64,000 nt of DNA from HGW-17 sp964516435 (GCA_964516435.1 CAZEZP010000078.1:124001-188000); one strand, 5' to 3'; numbered from the stretch's first letter, positions 36,825 to 46,184 are shown. The notes: a model not told the origin generated them from the sequence alone. Program-made: numbers and translations.

Positions 36825-37937
36825 ATGAAAACGATGAACGAACAGGAAATGCGCCGGCAATTTGAGGCCGAATACCAGAAAACCCGCCAGAAGAACTTCA
36901 AGCGTCCCAACATTCTGGTGATCGGCTATACGGGAGCCGGAAAAACATCCCTGATCCAGACGATCCTGGGCAATGACCTGGTGCCGGAAAGCAAGATCGG
37001 CAGCGGAAAGCCCGTCACCCAGGGATACGAATACTTCGAAAACGAACTGATTCGCCTCTGGGATTCCAAGGGCTTCGAACTCGGCCACACGGAAGCGGAG
37101 TTCATGGAGAACACGCGCCGCTTCCTGCGGGAGCGCCAGAACGATCCGGACGTGGACAATCACATCCACCTGATCTGGTATCTCATCCAGGGGCCTTCCG
37201 CCCGCGTCACGGATTGCGACCGCAGTCTGATCCAGAACATTCTCCCGAAAAACCGCACGCTCGTGGCGATCAGCAAGGTCGACATCACGCGTCCCCAGCA
37301 GGAAGCCGCCATCCGTGAAATCGTCGAATCCTGCGGAATTCCGGCCAGCCAGATCTTTGCGGTATCCGATGCGCAGGCGAGATCCATCGGCGTCAGGGAG
37401 TTGGTGGCGCGCTCGTATGAGATGCTTCCGGACGCCTACCGGGCCGCTTTCGTGGATGCGCAGATCGTGGACCGCGAGATGAAGATTGCCGAAATCCGAA
37501 GCCGCAAGGGCAAGGCTTCGGCCATAATCTCTACCGCCACGGCGGCCGCAGCGGCCATTGGCGCCACTCCCATCCCCGTTTCCGATGCACCGATCCTGAT
37601 GGGCGTGCAGGTGAGTCTGATCGGTTCCCTGGCGGCCCTGTACGATTTGCCGAAAGAAGGACTGAAACAACTCGCCTATCCCCTGCTTCTTCGTATGGTC
37701 GGCATATACACGGCTTCCAGTCTGCTGAAACTCTTTCCTTTTCTGGGTTCTGCGATCAACGCGGCCGTCGCGGGCACGCTCACCGGTGCCCTGGGCTGGT
37801 ACGTCGCCAATAAGTTCGAGAAAGCCGCCATCGCCCGCATCGAATCGAACTCACAGTATTATATCGACAACATCGATTTCGATATCGATGAATTCATGAA
37901 CTTCAAGAATCAATACGAAAAGGAGCAGGGCAGATGA
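36825..37937 (+). CDS. P-loop GTPase with hydrophobic DUF697-like C-terminus (GTPase A)
   Basis: 370 residues. The GTPase domain begins at residue 29: G1 is G34-YTGAGKTS, G3 is WDSKGFELG, G4 is SKVD and G5 lies near FAVSDA, so it belongs to the Era/dynamin-like translation-factor class. After residue 220 come two or three hydrophobic glycine/alanine-rich helices (STATAAAAAIGATPIPVSDA and AVAGTLTGALGWYVA), the arrangement known from DUF697-type membrane-associated GTPases (YcjF/YkfA-like). ATG 36825 with AGAAAGGATTGCTC was chosen over TTG 36819. It overlaps the next GTPase gene by 4 bases, so the two may form a heteromer. Confidence 0.85.
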   Translation: MKTMNEQEMRRQFEAEYQKTRQKNFKRPNILVIGYTGAGKTSLIQTILGNDLVPESKIGSGKPVTQGYEYFENELIRLWDSKGFELGHTEAEFMENTRRFLRERQNDPDVDNHIHLIWYLIQGPSARVTDCDRSLIQNILPKNRTLVAISKVDITRPQQEAAIREIVESCGIPASQIFAVSDAQARSIGVRELVARSYEMLPDAYRAAFVDAQIVDREMKIAEIRSRKGKASAIISTATAAAAAIGATPIPVSDAPILMGVQVSLIGSLAALYDLPKEGLKQLAYPLLLRMVGIYTASSLLKLFPFLGSAINAAVAGTLTGALGWYVANKFEKAAIARIESNSQYYIDNIDFDIDEFMNFKNQYEKEQGR

Positions 37938-38956
37938 AACCCAACATTCTCGTATGTGGAAAGACGGGGTCCGGAAAAACCTCGCTCATACAGGCGATCA
38001 CCGATGACGGGACCGTTCCGGAAAGCGCCATCGGCCATGGTGCGCCCGCCACGCGGGGATTCCAGGTGTATTCGACCCCGGCTGCCAATTTCATCGATAC
38101 GGAGGGCTTTGTGCCCGGGCAGTCCCTGGAAGAAATGGTCGAATTCATCCGTGCGGAAATGCGGCGCCGGCTGGCAAGCGACTCGCCCGAATTTCTGGTG
38201 CATTGCATCTGGTTCTGTGTGGACGGCAGCGGCGCCCGCATCACGGATGCGGAAATGCAGGTGATTCGGCATTTTTCGTCGCGATGCCTCCTGGTCCTCA
38301 CCAAGATGGACCTGCTCGAGGGGAGTGACCGCGGCAGGAAACAACGGGAAGAACTGCATGCCGCGGCGCAATCCTGCCTGGATGCCTCCCGCATCGTGAT
38401 CGTATCGGCGAAGGACAGGACGGGATTGAAAACGCTCGTTGAGCAATCGGAAAATCTGGCCCGGGAAACCATGCTGGGCGCGCAGGAGGAATTGCGCCGT
38501 TTCTGGCAGACCTGGGAAGGATATTTCCGGGAACGCCGCCAGCAGTGGCTGGCGCGTGCCGCACAACGGGCCGATGAAGCCATCAGATGGGCAGCCGGCC
38601 GGGCGGCGGCCATTGCCATCGTTCCCATTCCGCTGGCCGACGTGGGACCGCTGGTGCTCAATGAAATCTACATGATCCACCGGATTGGAAATGCATATGG
38701 CATCAGTGTCACGCAGTCCATGGTGGCCATGTTGCTGGGCGCCAGTGCGGCCAGCACTCTGGGAAAAATCCTGGCCAGTTTCCTGCCGGGCTTCAAGATC
38801 CCCATCGCCGCCGCCATCACCTACGGTCTGGGCAAGGGCGTCAAGGCGTATTTCGAATCCGGCATGGAACTCAGTCCGGAAGAACTGAAGATACTCGTCC
38901 AGGAAGAAACGGAAAAAGCCAGGAAAAATGATTTTCAACCCATTCGGGAAGAATGA
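37934..38956 (+). CDS. P-loop GTPase with hydrophobic DUF697-like C-terminus (GTPase B)
   Basis: 340 residues. G1 is G9-KTGSGKTS right at the N-terminus, G3 is DTEGF, G4 is TKMD and a G5-like VSAKD follows. The C-terminal third has the same hydrophobic pattern as GTPase A (AAAIAIVPIPLADVGPLV, then SMVAMLLGASAAS and a third helix), so both probably descend from one duplication; it lacks the 28-residue N-terminal extension of GTPase A. It could act at the inner membrane. The gap to the next gene is 96 bases and AT-rich. Confidence 0.85.
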   Translation: MKPNILVCGKTGSGKTSLIQAITDDGTVPESAIGHGAPATRGFQVYSTPAANFIDTEGFVPGQSLEEMVEFIRAEMRRRLASDSPEFLVHCIWFCVDGSGARITDAEMQVIRHFSSRCLLVLTKMDLLEGSDRGRKQREELHAAAQSCLDASRIVIVSAKDRTGLKTLVEQSENLARETMLGAQEELRRFWQTWEGYFRERRQQWLARAAQRADEAIRWAAGRAAAIAIVPIPLADVGPLVLNEIYMIHRIGNAYGISVTQSMVAMLLGASAASTLGKILASFLPGFKIPIAAAITYGLGKGVKAYFESGMELSPEELKILVQEETEKARKNDFQPIREE

Positions 38957-39052
38957 AATTTTGCTGTAGAGTTCCTGCTTTTTAATAATCTTCCAAAAAA
39001 ATGGTTGTCTGATTTGAAAAGTTGTGAAAATACTCAGTCAAAGGGGTTTGTC

Positions 39053-41509
39053 ATGACACAATCAAAAAACATGGAAATCCTCCTTTTGTATAACAAAATT
39101 ATCAAGCGGCTGGTTCGTTCTGGTCGCAACAAATATCCACACCCCTATTTAAAAAATTTGATTAAAGAAATAAAAATTTATGGATTGAATCTTGATCCAC
39201 TTGTGGTGTGGATTCCTGATTCAGATTGTATTTTTAGATTGAAATTTCTCGTTATTTTTATTGGAAAATTATTTGATCTTTATAGAAAAAGCATAGAGTT
39301 GGATGCCTATGAAAAATTTGTAAGGTATATTGATTTTTTTGAAAATTTAAAAAAAGATTGTTTTTATCCATTAAAAAATATTCTGGATAAAGAAATAGAA
39401 GAGAGAAAAATAACCTTCAAAGAGTCTTTAGAAAAGAAAAAGAAACGTGAGAGAAAGAGTCAGATTCAAAACGGTCCAAAAGACAAAAATCCATTCAAAA
39501 GCAACCAAGCATTGCAGTCAGGTGAAAACCCAGAATCGAAACAACCGCGGAAATTGTTCTTGAAACCGCGGCCCATCAATGTGGGATTCCGGGAAAAACT
39601 CAATAAAATCATATCGATATACGTTGATGAATCCTGGCCGCATGAGGAAATTGCCGGAATTCTGGCTGGCATCGTATGGCTCGGAGAAAAACCGGATCCC
39701 CAGGTTCTGCCGATTCCTCCGCAGCATACTCGCGGAACTGACAATATGCGGCATTATCTCGAAAGACTCGATGCCTGCGACCGGGCCATTCCGTTTTTCG
39801 TGGAATTCGAGCCGCCTCCGGAAATATCGCGCGGATTGGCCTATGAACAGATGGTGCATGAGACGCTTCTGGTGGTTTTGGGATGGCTGCTGCCGGAAAA
39901 ACTGGAACTGAAGGCTGGGGAAACCGTAGGGGTGAACGTCGTTTGCGAGGCGATTGCCGGATACGAGCATGGAACCGATCATACGCGGGAATTTCAGGGA
40001 ATTCTGACCCAGGCGGCCCGGCGCAACCCTTCCCTGTTCCAGAGGTGGCGGATCCAGAAATTCCAGTGGGTGCAAAAAATTGGAGGACTGCCAAATAAAT
40101 TTTCGGATTCCCAGATCGAGGAACAGGGATACCTGGCGTACGGGGATTTGCTGGCATACCTGGCGTTCCGCAACACCAATGACAATGCCGCCGCCGTGGC
40201 CAGACGAATTGGCTTCGACAGTTTTCCCAACCGGATGCGCATTTCCCCCGGGTTGCTCTCGACGCTGGAGTTTCTGCAGTCCCATCAGACTTTCCGTCCG
40301 GACGTGTTTCTGGATCAGATGGCGCCCAACCAGCATCTGCCCTTCCTGCAGGCGTTTTTCGACAATGTGCGGCAAGCGCTTGCACAGGACAAAAAAGCAC
40401 GGCTTTCCCTGCTGGAGGAACTGGACCGGCGCTATCAGGAGAAAGTGCGCGATCTGCACGCGTTGTCCCGACAGTTTTCCCTCGTGCAGCGGGTGGTAGG
40501 CGAACTCTCCGAAGATGCGCCGCGACGTCTTCGCCTGCTGGACCTGGGAATCCGGCTGCAGCATGCCAACCATTTCGGAGATCCGGAAAAACTGGGAAAC
40601 CTGGAGGCCAACTACGCGCAACTGCGTGAGATCGCCCTGGAAAACGGCGATGCCGACCTGGTGGCGCACGTGGATCTGAATCTGGCCGTCCGGGCCGCGG
40701 ACCGTTTCGAGCCCGAGGAAGCCCTGTCGATCGTGGAGGAACTGCTCGAAGAGGAGCACCGCCTTTCCCTTCTTTTCAGGGGCCGGGCCCATTCGGCACG
40801 CGGCCAGTACCTTTCGATGATGGAAGACCATGAGGAAGCCCGCCGCGAGTTCGAACGGGCGATTTCGCTCTTCGAGCGGGCCGACCTGAGCCCCGGGGAG
40901 CGTCTCGGGGAACTCGATCAGACGGGCATTTACCGCGCGTTCGCGGCCATCGATGCCGAGGATCCGGATGCGGAAACGCTGGTCGCCGCCCTGATGCGAC
41001 CTGGAGAACCGAACCTGTCGCTGGAGAACCAGTTTCGCCATCACCTGTATGTGCGCTGGCTGGATTCGCTCGACGAGTACGCGGAAAAACGCCGGGCATA
41101 CATGGAAAACGTCACACGCGAAATCCTGCCGGATACGCACCCGTGGCAGTTGATCGCCATGTATCGCGGTCTTTTCGCCCTGGAGCAGGAAAAGGACGAA
41201 GATGCCATTTTCTGGCTGCGCCAGGCCATCGACATCGCCAGCCAGGGAGCGGGAGGCAGCCATGGCGCCACCTTGCGCATGATGGCCGCCGTCATTGCCA
41301 CGCTGGCCTGGGTGACCACGGAAGAAGAAGAATTCCACAGGCGTGCCCTGGTGCTTCTCGACGGTGAAGCGCCGAATCCCGTCCGGCTCGAGGACGTGCT
41401 TCCTGTTGTGCGTGAAAAAACCGGATTTCTGCGGGAGGTGCTCGAGCGATATCCGCCTGCCGATTCGCTGGACGATGTCCTTTCGGTATTGACATTCAAC
41501 TACAGGTAG
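39053..41509 (+). CDS. Probable RNase H-like (DUF3800-like) domain fused to helical repeats
   Basis: 818 residues. Residues 1-165 are Lys/Ile/Phe-rich and encoded by AT-rich DNA. About residues 185-390 look like an RNase H-fold nuclease of the DUF3800 kind: a strand with IYVDESW, a second strand with GILAGIVW, and a late LAYGDLLAYLAFR helix in the position of the Q-x-x-D-L-x-A-Y segment. Acidic residues are present in both, but I cannot verify the full active site. From about 440 to the end the sequence is TPR-like helical pairs. AAAGGGGTTTGTC before ATG 39053 is a good ribosome site. It would be a regulated nuclease effector or a scaffold. Confidence 0.6.
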   Translation: MTQSKNMEILLLYNKIIKRLVRSGRNKYPHPYLKNLIKEIKIYGLNLDPLVVWIPDSDCIFRLKFLVIFIGKLFDLYRKSIELDAYEKFVRYIDFFENLKKDCFYPLKNILDKEIEERKITFKESLEKKKKRERKSQIQNGPKDKNPFKSNQALQSGENPESKQPRKLFLKPRPINVGFREKLNKIISIYVDESWPHEEIAGILAGIVWLGEKPDPQVLPIPPQHTRGTDNMRHYLERLDACDRAIPFFVEFEPPPEISRGLAYEQMVHETLLVVLGWLLPEKLELKAGETVGVNVVCEAIAGYEHGTDHTREFQGILTQAARRNPSLFQRWRIQKFQWVQKIGGLPNKFSDSQIEEQGYLAYGDLLAYLAFRNTNDNAAAVARRIGFDSFPNRMRISPGLLSTLEFLQSHQTFRPDVFLDQMAPNQHLPFLQAFFDNVRQALAQDKKARLSLLEELDRRYQEKVRDLHALSRQFSLVQRVVGELSEDAPRRLRLLDLGIRLQHANHFGDPEKLGNLEANYAQLREIALENGDADLVAHVDLNLAVRAADRFEPEEALSIVEELLEEEHRLSLLFRGRAHSARGQYLSMMEDHEEARREFERAISLFERADLSPGERLGELDQTGIYRAFAAIDAEDPDAETLVAALMRPGEPNLSLENQFRHHLYVRWLDSLDEYAEKRRAYMENVTREILPDTHPWQLIAMYRGLFALEQEKDEDAIFWLRQAIDIASQGAGGSHGATLRMMAAVIATLAWVTTEEEEFHRRALVLLDGEAPNPVRLEDVLPVVREKTGFLREVLERYPPADSLDDVLSVLTFNYR

Positions 41510-41825
41510 TTTTTCAAGATTCAAGAAATTTTTCGAAATGAATGAAATAACCTTTTTTCGATTTCGATTTTTGTTGAAATCCCTGTGACTTCAAAGGCGA
41601 ACATCGGTGGAACCCAACTTTCCTTTTGACCATCAGAACCAGAAAGCCCGTAAAAACGTGGATTTCACGGCATCCAGCGTGCTTCTCTGCACATTGGGTA
41701 CAACATGGACGGTTATACCGGAAGTTGCAGGCATGATGTGCAGGGAGATGTTTGGCTGAGTCGTCAGAAAAGCCCGGGCATTCCGTCCGCGAAACGGAAG
41801 TTCGGGAGAATCTTGGAGGCACGAA
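41510..41825. other. 316-base gap inside the island
   Basis: No supported gene. The first 70 bases are AT-rich with T runs that could weaken transcription. A hairpin lies at 41781-41799. Short frames on both strands are open but look like read-through of neighbouring codon patterns. Confidence 0.4.
41781..41799 (+). promoter_or_regulatory. Stem-loop before the coiled-coil gene
   Basis: TTCCGT and ACGGAA pair around a seven-base loop, about 26 bases before ATG 41826 and just before its GGAGG ribosome site. The placement is like that of the hairpin before GTPase A. Confidence 0.35.
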
Positions 41826-43037
41826 ATGAGCGGACGCAAGGATTACCCGGTGTATTCGAGCCAGTTGGAACAAGTGGTGGGCCGATTGCGCGGTCAGATG
41901 CAAAACCAGCGGCAGGAACTGAAACGGCAGATGGATGCGAAGATTTCCAGCATGCAGAGCCAGATGCAGGGATATGTGAAACAGCGGGTGAATTTTTTGC
42001 ATCAAAACATCCAGCAGGTGGAAGCGAATTTTCAACGTGATCTGCAAAACATGCAAGGCAGATTGCAATCGTCCATAGATGCTGTACGGCGTCACGTGGA
42101 TGCTTCCATTGGAAAGTTGCGCCAAGAACTGCGTCTCGAGCGTGAAAACAGGCAGAAAACTGCAGAAGAATGGATGCGGGTACAGGAGTTTCTGCTCACG
42201 GAGCTCGATCGGCTCCAGGCAGGCCGTTTTCGTCCGGTGGAAGCGCAGAAGCATGTGCAGATGCGGGAGTTGATGCAACAGAACATGGCCAGCGGGAATT
42301 TCGAAGCCGTCATTGGTCAGGTGCAGGCCCTCTACGTCGATTCCTTCGCCCTGCGCGCGGAACTGGAAATCGTCAACCAGCAGGCGGCGCAGATGGAAAT
42401 GGAAATCCGGCAGGGCATGGAGTTTCTTGCGCAGGCGCTCCAGAATCCGGTTTTGCGGCAGGAATACGGCACATCCGAAGGCGGGAAGGAACCGGTGGAA
42501 ATCGACCTGCGCTTCTGGGCCGAGGAAGCCTGGAAGGATTTGGAGTCGAGACAGGTCCAGTTGCAGGATGCCGTGCGGGACATGTCCCGGTTCGATATCG
42601 ATGCGCTCCGGCAACTTCGCGAGAGCGTCGAAGCCACCTTGCAACTGCATGCGGAAGCGATGGAAGAAGGCTTGCGTCGCCATTTTCTGCACATAGCTAG
42701 CATGGATCGGCAGGAAAGCATCGTCGAGGCGCTGGCACGCCAGGGCTTCGAGGTCATCGACAACTTCTTCGAGCAGGATGACGAGCGAAAAGCCAATGTA
42801 CTGCTGCTGGAAAACGCCTCGGGAGAAAAGATCCTGGTGCGGGTGGTGCCCACCAGGGATGGAGAGAACATCAAGATCAGTTTCAGTTCGCTCAATCCCG
42901 TGACTCATGGTTCCCGCATGCGGGCACTCAACCAGGCCATCGGCGTTCAGCCGAGGGAAGAACCCGGCTACGAGACACGGCCGGCGCCGCCCGAGGATTT
43001 CGATTTGGAGCGCTATCGCGTGAAACAGAAGGCATGA
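41826..43037 (+). CDS. Coiled-coil protein of the island
   Basis: 403 residues, not recognised. Residues about 10-120 are a long Gln/Arg/Met-rich coiled coil with an M-Q-x-Q pattern; a second helical region spans about 170-310. The last 100 residues (about 285-380) look like a small alpha/beta domain (QGFEVIDNFFEQDD, then VLLLENASGEKILVRVVPTRD) similar to the fold of restriction-like or PD-D/E-like proteins, but no full active site is visible, so I do not call a nuclease. GGAGGCACGAA is its ribosome site. Its stop overlaps the radical-SAM gene. Confidence 0.6.
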   Translation: MSGRKDYPVYSSQLEQVVGRLRGQMQNQRQELKRQMDAKISSMQSQMQGYVKQRVNFLHQNIQQVEANFQRDLQNMQGRLQSSIDAVRRHVDASIGKLRQELRLERENRQKTAEEWMRVQEFLLTELDRLQAGRFRPVEAQKHVQMRELMQQNMASGNFEAVIGQVQALYVDSFALRAELEIVNQQAAQMEMEIRQGMEFLAQALQNPVLRQEYGTSEGGKEPVEIDLRFWAEEAWKDLESRQVQLQDAVRDMSRFDIDALRQLRESVEATLQLHAEAMEEGLRRHFLHIASMDRQESIVEALARQGFEVIDNFFEQDDERKANVLLLENASGEKILVRVVPTRDGENIKISFSSLNPVTHGSRMRALNQAIGVQPREEPGYETRPAPPEDFDLERYRVKQKA

Positions 43038-43609
43038 TCATGACTTTTTTGCGTGTGGCCGATTTTTGCCACAAAACCACGGCGTTCGGTCCGCAGCCCG
43101 CCTGTGTGCTGTGGCTGCAGGGCTGCACCCGCACCTGCCCGGGCTGCATCGCTCCGATGTGGCAGGATCCGGCCGGCGGTCAGGAGCATTCCGTGGCAAA
43201 GGTGCATTCCTGGATCGAGCAGTCTGATATGCCCGTGCTGGTGGTCTCGGGGGGAGAGCCCCTGGATCAATGGCAAGGATTGCATGAACTCATGCGCACA
43301 ACGTCCCGGGACGCACGAAGCGCCATTTTATATACGGGATACACCTATACGGAATTATTGCAGCATTCAGGCTTTCAATCGCTCATTCCATTTTTTGATT
43401 TGCTCATTTGCGGCCCATACATCGAGGAATTGAACGATTCGAAAGGCCTTCGGGGTTCTTCCAACCAGGAGTTGATATTCCGGACGGCGCGCTTCGAGGC
43501 ATGGCGGGAATGGTTCGTTTCCGGTGCGCGCACGCTGGAAGTGGAAATCCGCTCCGATTTCGTGCGCATGACGGGGATTCCCCCGGCAGGCATGCACCTG
43601 AATTTCTGA
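43034..43609 (+). CDS. Small radical-SAM activase-like protein (NrdG-like fold)
   Basis: 191 residues. It has C31-x3-C35-x2-C38 (GCTRTCPGC), the radical-SAM [4Fe-4S] motif, and SGGEPLDQW, the G-G-E SAM-binding motif. The size and the absence of a C-terminal extension match anaerobic ribonucleotide reductase activases and the 4Fe-4S single-cluster family, but no nrdD or glycyl-radical enzyme is nearby. It probably modifies a protein of the same operon, or makes a small molecule; this is inference. ATG 43034 overlaps the upstream stop; ATG 43040 is a second choice. Confidence 0.85.
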   Translation: MIMTFLRVADFCHKTTAFGPQPACVLWLQGCTRTCPGCIAPMWQDPAGGQEHSVAKVHSWIEQSDMPVLVVSGGEPLDQWQGLHELMRTTSRDARSAILYTGYTYTELLQHSGFQSLIPFFDLLICGPYIEELNDSKGLRGSSNQELIFRTARFEAWREWFVSGARTLEVEIRSDFVRMTGIPPAGMHLNF

Positions 43610-43625
43610 GAGGCGGTGAGATTCG

Positions 43626-46175
43626 ATGGCACAGTCCCAGGAACAGGCATTTGCGCTATTGAGTGATTATTCCCGGCGCATCTTTTTGTTCAACGGAAAA
43701 ACCAAGGATTATTTCCTCATGCCCGATGGGCGTTACATGCGCTTTGAATTGGTACTTCATGAATATCTCAAAAAAGAATTGAATTATGATATTGTCGCTT
43801 TTGTTGATCATAATGGGCTCTTTTTCTGGGATGAAGAATCTGCCAGAGAAGCCATGCAGGCCAAAAGCCGCCGGGAGAAACCGCGCCCGGCATCCATTCG
43901 CGGCCTCATGAAACGCCCGAAAGGAATCACGACGCGTCCGCCAGCGGAAGCGGAAGCGCCAGCCCCCGTGCAGTGGCGCTATGATTTTGCGGGCGATGCG
44001 CGCATGCTGCTGCCGCAGGTGATGGGCATCCTCCAGCGGGACATTTCGGCGGCCGTGGTGGTGCTGGAGCGCAGCCTGCTGTTCAACATCCACCCGCAGG
44101 ATCCCGTTTTTTTCAATTTTCGCGGCTTCCTGTGCGATACGATGACGTTTTTCCCGCACGATAACCGCAATCTCATGATATTTGCAGAAAACACCGAAAA
44201 CATTCAGGACCTGGCGCGCCAGTTTGGAGAAATGGGTCTGGGAGACCTGTTTTTTACCCGGGAAAACAGCCAGAGCGACGGCAAGGCTGGATTCGCCTAC
44301 ATCGGTCCGCCGGGAAGAGAGGAATGCCGGCGGCTTTTTTCCTGGTTCCGGGTGGTCAAACAGCGGCCTGTCCACCTGCCGGATGCCGATGCCATGGGGG
44401 TGCTGGCAGCGTCGTGGTCAAAAGAAAAAAATCAAGGTCTGCATGTTCTAGCGGCGAGACTGGAAAAGGTTCGGGAGTTTCGCCTGGATTCAGTTGAGGA
44501 AAAATTGGAGATGAAGGCCGAAAAGAGCGCGCAGGAATTGCTCGACGACCTGGTAGGCATGGAGGAAGTCAAGAAACAGGTTCTGTTGCAACTGGCCACC
44601 CTGAACCGGGAGGAAGCGAAAAAGGAGGATGCCAAAAAAGAAGAGATGTTCTGGCCGAAAAGGCTGGGCGCACAGAAAACCACCGGAACCCACCCTTACC
44701 TGGATCATTTCGCATTGCTTGGCAATCCGGGAACCGGCAAGACCACTGTGGCCCGCATCATCGGAAAACTTTTGCAGGAACGGGGGCTTCTGGAAACGGG
44801 GCATTTCATCGGCGTGACACGGGGAGACCTGGTGGGGGAATACGTGGGAAGCACGGCCGTGAAGACCCGCCAGGTGCTGGAGCGGGCCATGGGAGGCGTG
44901 CTCTTCATCGATGAGGCGTACTCCCTGTACAAAGGTGAGAGCGATACATTCGGGCAGGAGTGCATCGATACGCTCATCGAGGCGATGGAGACGCAGCGCG
45001 GGCGTTTCGTGATGATCCTGGCCGGCTATCCCAACGAGATGCGCAGACTGATCGCCTCCAATCCCGGCTTCAGGAGGCGCGTAAAGGAAATCGTGATTCC
45101 GGATTATACGGATGCGCAACTGGCTGAAATCATGCGCCGGATGCTGGCGAAGGATGCCTGCGAATCCGACGTTCGGGAAAACCTCGATTTTTATGTGAAG
45201 AATCTGCTGGCCAACCGGACGGTGAGGAACGACTGGGGCAATGCAGGCGAAATCCGCCGGATTTGCGAAGATGCCCGCAAACGATGCGATGCCCGCAGGG
45301 GGAAGGAACTGTGTGCCCAGGATTTCGAGCATCCGGAATATTTCCAGCCGACTTCGGTCAGGACGGAAACGACGCTCGATGACCTGATTGGCATGGCGTC
45401 TCTCAAGCAGCATCTGAAGAAACTGTTCGTGAGTTTCAAGAGCAAGCAGAATCGGGGGCAGAAGGTGGACGTGGGGCATTATTTCTTCATTGGCAATCCG
45501 GGAACGGGGAAAACCACGGTCGCCCAGATTCTGGCCCGGGAACTGTATGCGCGCGGACTTTTGCGGACACCACGCTGTCTGGAGCATACGGCAATGGACT
45601 TCATTGGCCGGTACGTGGGGGAAACCGAAAACAGGACCCGGGAGATTTTCGAAAAGGCTTTGGGCGGCGTGCTGTTCATCGACGAGGCCCACCAGTTGGT
45701 GGATGCCACCCCCAGAGGTGAAACGTATTCCTATGGACAAGCGGTTCTCAAGACACTGGTGCCCTTGATGGAAAATCACCGGCATGAAATTTCGGTCGTC
45801 TTTGCAGGCTATCCGCAGCAGATGAAGCGTTTGCTGGAATACGACCCCGGGATGAAGAGTCGCATTAAAAGTACAATTCGATTTGAAGATTATAGTAATG
45901 AAGAACTTCTTCAAATATTTTTAATACAATTTAAAAAAGAATATCCAGACATGTCTTTCCCCCTGGAAATGCAGGCGCCGCTGGCGGATTTCTTTGGAAA
46001 AGTGCGTGCCCTGGAAAGGGAGAAGTTCGGCAATGCACGCATGGTGCGCAATTTCGTGGGAAAACTGGTGGACACTTTGGAGTCGCGCTGGAACGAAGAG
46101 TCCGAAAGTGAAAAAAACATCTCAATGGCAGATCTGGAAAACGCCATGCAGGAATACATGCACCAGAATATGTGA
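43626..46175 (+). CDS. Tandem AAA ATPase of the CbbX/SpoVK type
   Basis: 849 residues with two complete AAA modules. The first has Walker A G366-NPGTGKT373 and Walker B ending D429-E430; the second G623-NPGTGKT630 and D686-E687. Sensor-1 and arginine-rich segments follow each (LAGYPNEM and FAGYPQQM; PGFRRR and PGMKSR). The first 270 residues are a separate N-terminal part with FLFNGKTKDYF and a later NRNLMIFAENTENI, which could be a third AAA-like fold without a P-loop (weak inference). The enzyme likely forms a hexameric remodeller like CbbX, acting on another island protein. The stretch at 45850-45950 is AT-rich. Confidence 0.9.
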   Translation: MAQSQEQAFALLSDYSRRIFLFNGKTKDYFLMPDGRYMRFELVLHEYLKKELNYDIVAFVDHNGLFFWDEESAREAMQAKSRREKPRPASIRGLMKRPKGITTRPPAEAEAPAPVQWRYDFAGDARMLLPQVMGILQRDISAAVVVLERSLLFNIHPQDPVFFNFRGFLCDTMTFFPHDNRNLMIFAENTENIQDLARQFGEMGLGDLFFTRENSQSDGKAGFAYIGPPGREECRRLFSWFRVVKQRPVHLPDADAMGVLAASWSKEKNQGLHVLAARLEKVREFRLDSVEEKLEMKAEKSAQELLDDLVGMEEVKKQVLLQLATLNREEAKKEDAKKEEMFWPKRLGAQKTTGTHPYLDHFALLGNPGTGKTTVARIIGKLLQERGLLETGHFIGVTRGDLVGEYVGSTAVKTRQVLERAMGGVLFIDEAYSLYKGESDTFGQECIDTLIEAMETQRGRFVMILAGYPNEMRRLIASNPGFRRRVKEIVIPDYTDAQLAEIMRRMLAKDACESDVRENLDFYVKNLLANRTVRNDWGNAGEIRRICEDARKRCDARRGKELCAQDFEHPEYFQPTSVRTETTLDDLIGMASLKQHLKKLFVSFKSKQNRGQKVDVGHYFFIGNPGTGKTTVAQILARELYARGLLRTPRCLEHTAMDFIGRYVGETENRTREIFEKALGGVLFIDEAHQLVDATPRGETYSYGQAVLKTLVPLMENHRHEISVVFAGYPQQMKRLLEYDPGMKSRIKSTIRFEDYSNEELLQIFLIQFKKEYPDMSFPLEMQAPLADFFGKVRALEREKFGNARMVRNFVGKLVDTLESRWNEESESEKNISMADLENAMQEYMHQNM

Positions 46176-46184
46176 AGGTGAATC

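Noticed and set aside
41705..42040. 111-codon plus-strand frame starting in the gap before the coiled-coil gene
   Set aside because: Two thirds of it overlap the coiled-coil gene in another frame, and it lacks family resemblance.
41826..43037. Restriction-like nuclease domain at the end of the coiled-coil protein
   Set aside because: Strand order is suggestive but an ordered D-(x)n-E-x-K site is not convincing.
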